Positions 1 through 8,857 of a DNA stretch of 64,000 nucleotides are shown one piece after another. The first letter of the stretch is position 1. Every line of letters begins with the position of its first letter. The stretch comes from Blasia pusilla (lineage: Eukaryota > Marchantiophyta > Marchantiopsida > Blasiales), in contig CM114271.1 of assembly GCA_050084515.1 (NCBI GenBank), positions 68,386,001-68,450,000 on the forward strand. The letters are read 5' to 3'. A program made the position numbers and the translations under genes. The notes under the pieces were generated by a model. That model saw only the letters and a program-made list of their open reading frames with translations. It did no database searches and was not told the DNA's origin.

Positions 1-541
1 CCAGTCTCACACCCATTCTCGTCGCGTCGTCTCTGGCGCGAGTCCTTTTGAGGTGCAGACCGCACTCTGTCTCTTGCAGCCTTTCTGTCTCCACAAGGCT
101 CGAACTCTTGCGGTCTGGATTTCTGTCTCGTGTCTTTCTTTTTCGGCTGCGCGTCGTTCTCGAACGAATTTCTGGGTGTAAGGATCCGCATCGATTTCTC
201 TTTTATCCTGTCGTCGTGCGAACACCATGGGAACTTACCACTCTCGAGCTCGGATTCTACCTGCTGCATTTACAGCACGTGATCTGCTTTCGCAGCTCGC
301 TCCATGAATTTCTTGCTCCTGCTTTCATGGGACACGCACTTTCGGCACTCAGACGGCCTACGCTTTTGGCTTTCGAGGGCTCTCGTCTGCGAATTCCAGT
401 TCTGAGAATACGCGAGCATCCTGTAAGCTTTCTCACAATGACTGGAATCGAAACTCGCAGCTTTCGGAGTGGTTTCGTGCGGTTTCTCTAGAGATCTAGA
501 TTTCTCCGCGCCGCGAGACTGCACTCTCAGGAAAAACGCTA
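1..541. other. No recognisable gene (copy B: 33,736-34,277)
   Basis: GC-richer stretch with long open frames on both strands, none resembling a known family. The copies differ at many CAG/CTG positions here. It ends at the target site of the LINE insertion. Confidence 0.5.
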
Positions 542-551
542 GCAATCGAGA

Positions 552-1310
552 GCCTGGAGCCTCTTGGTGTGCATTTGGCACGCTGTCCAGTTGGGGGTGA
601 GAGGATAGCCACTCACGATGCAGTGCGGGATATCATGTTCAGTATTGCTCGGGAGAGTGGCTTCCATGTGCAGAGAGAGAGGCACTACTCCATGCGGGAT
701 TCCCTCATTCGTGCCGATCTCTACATGACACGTGAGGCTGAGGTGGTTGTGGCGGACGTGGTAGTCACAGATCCTACGCGGGAGGCAGTGCGAGCCCAAG
801 TGGTGGCCCAAGGGCGAATGCTACAAGGAGCGGCGGCGGCGGCGGCGAAGAAGACACATATCTACAGTCGACTACACGAGGGACACATCTTCATCCCCCT
901 GGCCATAGAGATGTATGGGGCTATGGGGGAGAGGTTCGACTCGTTCCTTACGGACTGCGCCCATCATCTCCACTCGAGAAATGGGTTGTCCTTAGCTACT
1001 GCGGTCTGTATTGACAGGCGGCGGGTCTCCATAGCGTTGCGGCGTGCCCACGCTAATGGGATTTTGCGGCGGGCTCAGTGTGGGAGACGCCGGCGCTAGA
1101 GGCCCACTTAGTAGTAGTCATAGCTCTCTTGTTGTTGCCGATATTGTCTCTGCTTTGTTGGTGAGTTTCGTCGTTAGGGGGAATGCCCCTTCTTCCTTTT
1201 CTGGTCGTGTGTTGTGGCCTTCAGGTTTTGACTCTTTGAGTCCCCCTCTTTTGTACTTCCGATGGGTTTTCCATCACTCGTTTTTATCGAAGTGCATCTT
1301 TCTTTTTTTT
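552..1310 (+). mobile_element. 5'-truncated LINE (non-LTR retrotransposon) insertion, copy A only
   Basis: A 759-bp segment is present in copy A and absent from copy B. It is flanked by a perfect 10-bp direct repeat, GCAATCGAGA, at 542-551 and 1,311-1,320. Copy B has a single GCAATCGAGA at 34,278-34,287, so it preserves the empty site. The insert starts inside an open reading frame, which is typical 5' truncation. It carries a plus-strand C-terminal LINE ORF followed by a 3' untranslated region and ends in a T-rich tail (TCTTTCTTTTTTTT). The T-rich rather than A-rich end is unusual but does not change the call. Confidence 0.85.
554..1099 (+). pseudogene. LINE polyprotein C-terminal fragment (after reverse transcriptase)
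   Basis: An open frame of 182 codons runs from the left edge of the insertion to a TAG at 1,097-1,099, with no ATG of its own at the edge, so it is the 3' part of a longer ORF. The opening region has the segment GVHLARCPVGGERIATHD, which I recognise as typical of the tail of LINE polyproteins in green plants and algae. Further on are R-A-D-L, an acidic D-V-x-V-x-D-P motif and a K-x-x-x-Y motif, an arrangement reminiscent of PD-(D/E)XK nucleases; this last point is inference. The C-terminus is Arg-rich. The reverse transcriptase itself is missing, so it cannot move on its own. Confidence 0.7.
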
Positions 1311-1320
1311 GCAATCGAGA

Positions 1321-2050
1321 ACGACGAGACGATTGCGAGAATGACAAGCAAAACTGAGCGGTGAGAGACTCCACTCCCCGGGCCTCCCCCCAACAACCAC
1401 TCCACCAGGAACAGGCCCCGCCACGATTGTCAACTCCCAAGTTGAACCCTATTGCAAAAAGCACACAACTTCACATCAGTGCCCGTCCGATCCAACCTAA
1501 GGCCATCTGGATTGTCCAACTGTGTTGGATCCATGGCCCACCCTAAACCTGAACTCACTAAAACCCACAAACATGGGCGAGGTCAAACCCCATCCAAGTC
1601 AAAACAAACCAGCCAACAATATAACCCTCTCTAACCCCAACACATGTCCCAATAGGGTCATGACACGTGTACCAATAGTATGACAACACATGGCACCCCA
1701 TTAACATATGCGTTGTGCACTTATAAGGGGTGCGACATTTTTAAGAACCGTTCTTACTTATAAAGGGGTTTTGACTTAAATTGCATCCTTTCATACTTCT
1801 AATTAAATTATAAAAATTAGTCCGAAATGAATTAAAAATACCCTTGCACTGGTTGCACGTCCTCCCGGTATTATATAAGCTTAGGGCCCAAGGGTAAGGT
1901 CACTCATAGCTCCGGTGATAATGATCATTTTGTTTCCAATTATTTATATTGGACCTTTAGATATATATGCTCTATAATGTTGTTGAATGAACATGATTAG
2001 ACGTTTACATGGTAGGGCTACCGTCACTATTCTTATTATAGATTCTATTT
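1321..2050. other. No recognisable gene (copy B: 34,288-35,022)
   Basis: Pyrimidine-rich then AT-rich DNA without a supported coding region. Short ORFs at 1,361-1,634 are conserved in copy B only because the DNA itself is nearly identical there. Seen but unassigned. Confidence 0.4.
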
Positions 2051-2620
2051 GTGGAGACCTCCGCCATGTTCAAAGTTCATTCCTGGCTAGACCTCTGTTC
2101 TTGCCATGTGCACATTCCTACCGCAAAATGGTGTTCCATGGCAAAGAAGATGTCTGACATGATTTTCTTTAAAGAACTGTTGCGGAACGGTGTTCCGCAA
2201 CACAGGAGAGCTCTCACATGATTTTCTTTAAAGAGCTCAATCACCAATGGAGAGAACTCCACCATCTTCAGACGTCAGTTGCGGTGAGACCTTGCTCATT
2301 TTCACAGTCCTATCGCGGAACCGTGTTTCGTGGCAGTCTAGATCTTAGACAACATTTTCTTGAAAGAACTCAATCACCAATTTAGAGACCTCCCCATGTC
2401 TGAAGGTCAACCTTGGAGAAACCTCGCTCATGTTCACAATGATGTCGTGGAACGGTGTTCCGCGATAGAGGAGGTTCTATGATATGATTAACTTGAAACA
2501 ACTCAACGACAAATTTTCTCCAAATTTGTGCCGCGGAAGAGTGTTCTGTGGCAAGGGGAGATTCTCTGACGTGAGTTTAAAATAGTTTCCACGAATGGTG
2601 TTCTATGGTGGGAAGAGATT
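2051..2620 (+). repeat. Degenerate tandem repeat with GCGGAAC-GGT-GTTCCGC palindromes
   Basis: Related blocks of roughly 100-200 bp recur, each with a phrase like GAGACCTC..CATGTTCA, an element like TTTTCTTTAAAGA(A/G)CTCAATCACCAAT, and a palindromic core. The best core, at 2,180-2,200, has 9-bp perfect arms (TTGCGGAAC / GTTCCGCAA) around GGT. Weaker versions lie near 2,312 and 2,446. No protein is supported. Confidence 0.6.
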
Positions 2621-3692
2621 TTGTGGCAAGAATTATGAATTCTCTTTAGAAACCTTGATCCCCGGTCCAACAAGAAGTCGTGACATGAGGTGTTCATGTG
2701 ATGAGGTTGCAGTAGGCTCATACTTTGAAGTTTGAATGTTGCGGTAGGCCCATTTTCTTGCATCGAGACGCTTTAGGGGTGCATGGACCACTTGTGGCGT
2801 TGAGTGGAAACCTGACTGGAGCCTGTAACGATTCTGTTCATGTACCTCTACTTTCGTACCCAATTTTGTAGTAGGGATTCCCGAACCCACGACAGCCTAA
2901 GAGCTACCTACGTTCAGTTCAGCAAGTTGAGCTAAGAAGATGCGCAATTCGAGAGTGAATGTGATGTCAAAGATGTCGTGATTGTTAGTGATGAGTGGTA
3001 CCAAAGATCTAGTGTCGAGAGAGTTAGAGGCAAACGAAGGAAGTGGTAATGCAGATCGAGAGAGGTCGCATGAGTAGGAAGTGAAGACCAAGGGGTCTCT
3101 TTGGTTAGACTTTGTTTGGAGCTCTTGGTTTTTGGACGGCCAACATTCTATGATCCTATGACTTTCTCTTCTTTCATGATCCATAGAAGCTCGTGACACG
3201 ATAAGACCTACGAATCACATTCCGAAGCAGGGAAATAGATAAGATTAGTAGCATAGTAATCGCGTGCATTCTCCAATGTACAACGACTACCTCTAGCACA
3301 AGGCCCGGACTTCAATTTGTTTTGAGATCTTAGCTGAAATCGAGACGGACTCAGCTTGAGTGCGTCTTGATTAGGTGCACACCGATCGAGTCAAAAACAT
3401 TCAGGTACACATGGATCGAAATCTGACTTGTAGGCGCGCACAGAGAACCATCCATCTCTTACATTTTCACATTAGAAATCTATGCTTGTCTTCGTGTGGC
3501 ATCCGGGACATCACGAAGATTCATTTGGTAGGTGTGAACTATTGGGAATCAGTTTAGGAGAAAAAATAGGGGCTATAATAATGCTTTGGCATTTACCTCT
3601 ACTGGCGCAAAACTCGATGAGAGGGATCACAATCATGGGCCATATTCTTTTTGCACACAAGGAGCATTGTACCATGCCACCTTTCTAGTACT
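2621..3692. other. No recognisable gene (copy B: 35,590-36,662)
   Basis: Nearly identical between copies. It holds a 100-codon minus-strand ORF (2,897-3,199; 35,867-36,169) that is open in both copies but matches no family I recognise. The ORF could be part of the Helitron-like element that ends at 4,080. Confidence 0.35.
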
Positions 3693-4050
3693 CTATTCTC
3701 TTTATGTGGCATGTTATCTTGCTACAACTTCTATCTATACGTCGTCTATTATCACACTATATAACTATTCTCTTTACGCCGCATGTTATTACACGACATT
3801 TTTCTTCATTATGCCGCTTCTTCTCTCTTCATCCTACATTTTATTACACAACAACTTCTATCTTTACGCCACATGTTACCCCACGACAACTTTTATCTTT
3901 ATGTTGCATGTCATATATTACATGACAACTTCTCTCTTTACGCCGCATGTTATCAACGACAACTTCTATCTTTACGCCGCCTATTATCTCACAACAACGT
4001 TTCTCTTTACGCCACTGTGATTACATGACAACATTTTTCATTATGCCACC
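3693..4050 (+). repeat. Minisatellite, about 37-bp units
   Basis: About nine to ten imperfect copies of a unit close to CTTCTATCTTTACGCCGCATGTTATnACACGACAA. Because the unit length is near a multiple of three in places, it opens a 144-codon frame (3,586-4,020) encoding a repeated Tyr/Thr/Leu-rich peptide. I regard that as a by-product of the repeat, not a gene. The array lies directly inside a Helitron-like 3' end. Confidence 0.7.
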
Positions 4051-4080
4051 TATCCATGCTTCGCACAGGGGTTAGACTAG
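4051..4080 (+). mobile_element. Helitron-like 3' terminus (CTAG followed by T)
   Basis: The segment has a short GC hairpin (TGC-TTC-GCA inside CCATGCTTCGCACAGG), a spacer, then CTAG at 4,077-4,080 immediately followed by T. This is the hallmark layout of a Helitron 3' end. The DNA after CTAG is exactly where homology to the right arm of the inverted repeat begins; there the uninterrupted sequence reads AAATTAATAATAAC, so the junction falls between A and T as expected. The 5' end (TC) was not found, and no Rep/helicase is visible in the window. Confidence 0.45.
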
Positions 4081-6780
4081 TTAATAATAATATTAACAAC
4101 AAACTCCAAGTCTTATGGTGACTTCAACAGACTACCGTAATCGACATCATTAAGCATACACGAGAAAGGTCATTTTTTGTAGTTGGACTTATGTGAAAGG
4201 TCAAGCGTTAAATTTACACCTTACAAATGCATCCCACTTGAATTGGTTTGTGTTTTGCCATGTTTGAATTATCTTGTTTTAGTTTGTGTTCTACCAAAAT
4301 CAATTTATTAGGTGTAGATTTAAAGTCGGGTCCTATTCGGTGTAGATTTAAGGTCGGATCCTTTCGAGGCAGCGGCAGAACTACACCCCCTAAACCCTGG
4401 TTCCGTTACAGGAAGGGTGAATTAGGGGCACCCCTTTTTTTTCAGCCCCCGGGCCCCAAGTCGGCTCGTACGGGACTTTTTACTCTCGTCTAATCCCAAC
4501 GAACGATTTCGGTCGGAATTCTCCGGTCAATTCAGCAGTTTTGTAAGTACGATCCGGTGGTCGTGCAATTGACCTGCATCTGTGCCGTCGGCTGTCGATC
4601 ATGCGAATGGGCCTTCAGTCTGGGACTCTGGGTGTGCGCTAGGAATGCCACGGAGGCACACACTAAAGTGACGAACAGCTGGCTGACGGAAGTAAGCCCA
4701 AGAAGTCACTCCTCGGTATTTAGGGCGCCAATTGCCCAACTAATGTATCAAGTAGATTGCACTACGAAATCTGTCACTTTTTGTAAGCGTCGCGGATCAA
4801 TATTTGTGAAGGGCGTGGCGACATTCCTCCGAGCGCTGATTGGAGGTCTGCTTGGGAAGCGAGCGAAATTGTGTGCAAATTGGCGGTTTTGGTTTGCCTC
4901 ATGACTTGTGCCTTCCCTAGGGTGCTCTGCTGAGAGCGCTCTCTCGAATTCTCACCATAGTTTGTTCTGTAGTCTGCTCTGTTCTGCTTTGTCCGATTGC
5001 ATTTGCTGAATTTGATCTCATAGCGAGGCTGTGAGAGTGTTTACGGATATTGATGAGTGTTTACCTTTGCTATGTGTTTACTTATTGATGTTCAGATATC
5101 TGGGCAGTTTGTCAATAAATCATTGTGACTGACTGTTCGTTTCCTTTGTCACGCTTCTTCTTGCTTTCCTTGGCTCTTGTGGATCTTGAGAGGTTCTTGG
5201 CTTCTCGAAGTCCATGTTGCATTCTTCCTGCCTTTTCTCGTCGAACCTAGCCACGAGAAGAAAAGCCCCAGTATCGGCCTTCATTTTACTCGGATTTTAG
5301 TCGTGAAAGTAAAAGAAGATTGCATTGGATCCACAATACGATTGTGTTGTTTGCTCTTGTCCGGCTTGTCCTACACTTATTGACAAAGGCCAGTGGTTGC
5401 ACCGTCAATTCCAAAACTCTTTTTACATTTTTTATCTTGCCAACTTAAAATCGAGAACTCTCTCTTCAGTTAGTATAATCATCACCTATATAACGGCTCT
5501 AACACTCGAGTTCTCGCAGTCAAGATGCGATTTGTTATCCCAGAAAGTGTGTCATCATGTTGGCGGCCTTGCTTTTGCTTCTTTGTGCAAGGTGCCTCTC
5601 ATAACGATGTGGAGACTCTACTTTCATAAATCAGTCGGCGGCGGATCACCACAAGTCACCGACGCGCGGCAGATCGCGACAAACATTCTTTGGTGGTGGT
5701 ACGTGGACAAGCGCTGCAGCATCCAAAGAACCCTGGTTACATTCGGCACTGTGCACTCGGGCGTCCAGCGATTGCCGGGACTTGATGCAAATGTTGGGAA
5801 TCAGGACATCATCGACCTCATCAACAGCTCTATCCAAATGTTTACTTTTAATGGCCTTGTCGGGTCCAAAGGGACGATGAGGCTGCGAAACGGACTTGGA
5901 GGGAATGAATGTTGATTGGGGATTTACCACACTTAGGTGCCTTGAGAATTATGATTCTTAGCCCTTAGTATACGAGCACCTATCCTCCTCGCTGACAAAC
6001 AAGACCTTATTGAAGGAAGCACGGACAAGAAACTGGTGGGAGTAAGAGGGAGGAGGATGCGACGGATATATGAACCTACTGTCGGGAACCAGGCACCTCC
6101 TGTTGAGTGCCGCACAAACACTTGGGGATGTGACTTGAGATCCTTACTACGACTGTAGATTAAATATTATATTAAAATAAAGCGCCTCTAGCAACAAGGA
6201 ACTCTATGCAGCTCATCAATAGCGTAGAGTAGGAAGGAAAACGTCCCGTATTAAAATCTTGTACAAAGTGACTCGTATTCTTCTGTACTTTCGTGCAAAT
6301 GCAGGACGTAATCCCCTGTGGAGAAAATAAATATTTTAAGTCCCACCATCTTGGAAGAGTGACTCATTTCTTCTATAGTTTTGTGCAAATGAAGTACTAA
6401 ATCCCCTTTGGAGAAAATACATATTTTAAGTCCCTTGAGGGTGGCGGCTTGGGAGACCGACCGGTTCGGTTCATATGGCGATTTTTCTTTGTTGACTAAA
6501 TGTCATTGTTCATATGTTGATTTTCTCTTCGTATTGAAGGTCACCTTAGTAGCTTCGACTGCTACCTTGAACTTGCAATATTTGATGAATCTGCTGCTTT
6601 ATCCCTATGACTTGACAGCTGCTATTGTAGCATGCTTACTAAAGTTAACTATACCTTGAAGTGGGTTTTATCTACTATACATGTCTAAATTTCATCCGAT
6701 TACTCTTACTTCCGTAACCCTGAGATATGCACGGACTCTAACCCCTCCTGGCTCTTCTCTCGAAAGCCCCTTAGCTCAAT
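4081..6780 (+). repeat. Left arm of a long inverted repeat (partner 20,805-23,274)
   Basis: Read forward, this arm matches the reverse complement of 20,805-23,274 from one end to the other with moderate divergence and several indels, the left arm being about 230 bp longer. The outer limit is at the TTAATAATA motif (4,081). The inner limit is at TTAGCTCAAT (6,780). It carries an Hce2-like gene (5,525-5,936) and an internal partial duplication around 6,290-6,440 (two versions of a GGAGAAAATA..ATATTTTAAGTCCC block). Confidence 0.85.
5525..5936 (+). pseudogene. Hce2-like secreted protein gene, left arm, copy A (frame broken)
   Basis: The coding stretch is about 137 codons, starting at an ATG just after a pyrimidine-rich AG acceptor (TTCTCGCAG), which suggests an intron in the 5' leader. 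A hydrophobic N-terminus is predicted, consistent with secretion. The C-terminal half reads in one frame and contains NVGNQDIIDLI and GSKGTM, segments characteristic of the fungal Hce2/Ecp2 effector-like domain (putative necrosis-inducing family). The N-terminal half is split over other frames by small indels near 5,545-5,610 and 5,640-5,770. Role in this genome is unknown; family knowledge comes from fungi. Confidence 0.6.
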
Positions 6781-7090
6781 TAAGATGGAGAGGATTAAGA
6801 GGTAAAGACAATAGTAATAAAGTACTAGCTAGTACTAGGAAATCAGATATTACAAATAGATCAAATAGGCACTCAATATAAGATAGACTAGATCAGCAGA
6901 TAGCGATGGATAGTTAAACCGACCACCACAGAATGTTGGACTGTGTGATCCCGGTAGAAAATAATGGATGGAGGAACAATAATGGATGAAGTAACTAAGT
7001 CAATGTATTGTACTGAGATGCTATGATATATCAAAGCCAAATTGGGCTGATTAGAATTCACCATTGTTATCCAATGTATTTGCAATGATG
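6781..7090. other. No recognisable gene (copy B: 39,751-40,068)
   Basis: AT-rich DNA between the inner edge of the inverted arm and the En/Spm-type remnant. It may be the 5' part of that remnant, but the frame cannot be followed. Confidence 0.35.
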
Positions 7091-7914
7091 TAGGGGATTG
7101 GGAGTATGTGGGTGGAGAGTTTTCAATGAGAAAGTTTGGTAGTCATTGTCACTCTATAATGAAGAAAGAATGACATAAGATGCATACTTATTGGAGAAAA
7201 GTGTGCAAAGAAGATCCAAGACAAATTGGAACACCTAATGTTGATCGGCAAAAGTGGGCAATATTGGTAGATCATTTCACCAGTCCTACTAGGATATCAA
7301 AGAGTACAGAGATAACTCATACGCACGTGAGAGCGAGTGCAAGATGATTGTGTCTCATTTTGGAAAAGGATTTCTTTGCTACAACCGCAAAAGAGAATGG
7401 TAAGTGGTGACAGAGCAATTTGAATGGGATTATGACTTTGCTTTGGAACATTGAAATAAGGTTGCTCAACTTTTGTCCTTTGATTGTGTGCTTCAACAAA
7501 AGCGATCCAAAGGAGGCACAAGCCCTGGAATTTTGAAATGAAAGACAACCTTGGTAGTCAAGGTTCAATGCCAAAGGGTCTTATTAGTCCGGGATTGGCA
7601 AGTGTGGAACACAGATTTTTGAGTGGTAGAAATCAAATTTGGACCAGGACATGGATCAACAATGAGATCTCTTTTTCCAATTAAACAGATTGGTACATGT
7701 GCAATGGATGTTGATGTATGATTGTGAGGTGGTTGTTGTGTATGTTGTACAATCTATATTCGATTGAAGATTGATTTGTTGGTTTTAGACTCCCCATTCA
7801 AAGGATGTCACTGAACTGGCAAATGAGAGATTTAATAAATTGGAGCAGAGGTTGGAGAAGTTTGATAAATTGGAGCATATTGTCGATAAACATTATTTCA
7901 CTTTTAATGAATAG
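7091..7914 (+). pseudogene. Plant En/Spm-type (PTTA, Transposase_24) transposase remnant
   Basis: The plus strand carries segments typical of the plant-specific PTTA/En-Spm domain (PF03004): HTYWRKVCKEDPRQIGTPN followed by WAILVDHFTSPTRISKSTEI, then a basic stretch and H-F-G-K-G-x-F-A. A C-terminal coiled-coil-like tail containing NERFNKLEQRLEKFDKLEH ends at TAG 7,912-7,914. Stops and frame changes occur around 7,160, 7,340 and 7,540. This is the family of CACTA elements, fitting the CACTA-like terminus at 13,310, though linkage between the two is not shown. Being plant-specific, it is the best lineage marker in the window. Confidence 0.6.
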
Positions 7915-8318
7915 AGTAATTAACATGTTCATATAATTGTTGTGTTTAACAACTCCTCTATGTGAATGATATGTGTTTAATGCATTGGTGTTTAGCACTA
8001 ACATTTTGAATTGTGGTAGCCTTTTAAGGAGAGCCTCCTATGTCATAGGCAGTCAAAAATACGATAGCCAACACTATTATACAAGTGGCCCCTTCAGAGT
8101 CGCGGGAATGGATGAGTGAGTTGCCAAAATGTGGTTGTTTTTATTACCAAAATTGTTGTTAAATATAAATCTATAAAGCCTCCTAACTCCAATGTGGAGT
8201 CAACTCTACCACCAAATAAGATCCCACGATCTAAACTACCTCTCAAGTAACAATAAAACCCACTTCACTTTGTTTCTTAGTGAGATTTACCAGGGTTTGA
8301 CATAAATCTACTCAAAAT

Positions 8319-8675
8319 GGTCAAAAGCAAGCTTGAGGGGTACTAAAAAGTCTCCATTTTCTCCACAAAAAGGACCTACTCCTTTTTAAACATTCCAAGA
8401 ATATTCCAAAATGACCAAAATGTGACATGTAATTGCCATGATTGTTTTGATGAGATTGAAAGGTTAGATCTTGCATGCCAAATCTTTGGAAGTGTGTCCA
8501 AATGTTTTGGAAGTCTAGAAGTGTGCCCAATCTGTTTGGAAGTGTCCCCAACCTTTTTGGGAGTGAGTTTAACTAAATCTTAATGATATTCCCTGTCCTT
8601 TTGTTATCCTTTTTTGGTGGGCTAGTCCTTAGTCCTCATTGCGTCCTTTGGTACCTCTCAATCTTGCACTTGACC
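8319..8675. mobile_element. MITE (357 bp) with 4-bp target duplication, in Copia reverse transcriptase/RNase H
   Basis: Ends are GGTCAAAAGCAAGCTTGAGG and, on the other strand, GGTCAAGTGCAAGATTGAGA, followed on both sides by GGTAC. It is flanked by the direct repeat AAAT (8,315-8,318 and 8,676-8,679). Ignoring the insert and one AAAT, the Copia frame passes without interruption from the reverse transcriptase end into RNase H, so the boundaries are exact. No coding capacity. A relative lies at 25,407-25,750. Confidence 0.85.
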
Positions 8676-8769
8676 AAATACTAACAGATTGGGCAATGTC
8701 AAGTCTGGTGCATGTCATAGCATACATCAAACTACCCAAACATTATCATAATGAACTAATTTGCATATC

Positions 8770-8772
<3 letters not shown>

Positions 8773-8848
<76 letters not shown>

Positions 8849-8857
8849 CTCTCTCTC
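8773..8857. repeat. (CT)n microsatellite inside the Copia reverse transcriptase frame
   Basis: About 42 dinucleotides with one interruption (TTCTCT) near 8,831. On the coding (minus) strand it is (AG)n and would add an Arg-Glu run between the end of the reverse transcriptase core and the segment leading to RNase H. Confidence 0.95.
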
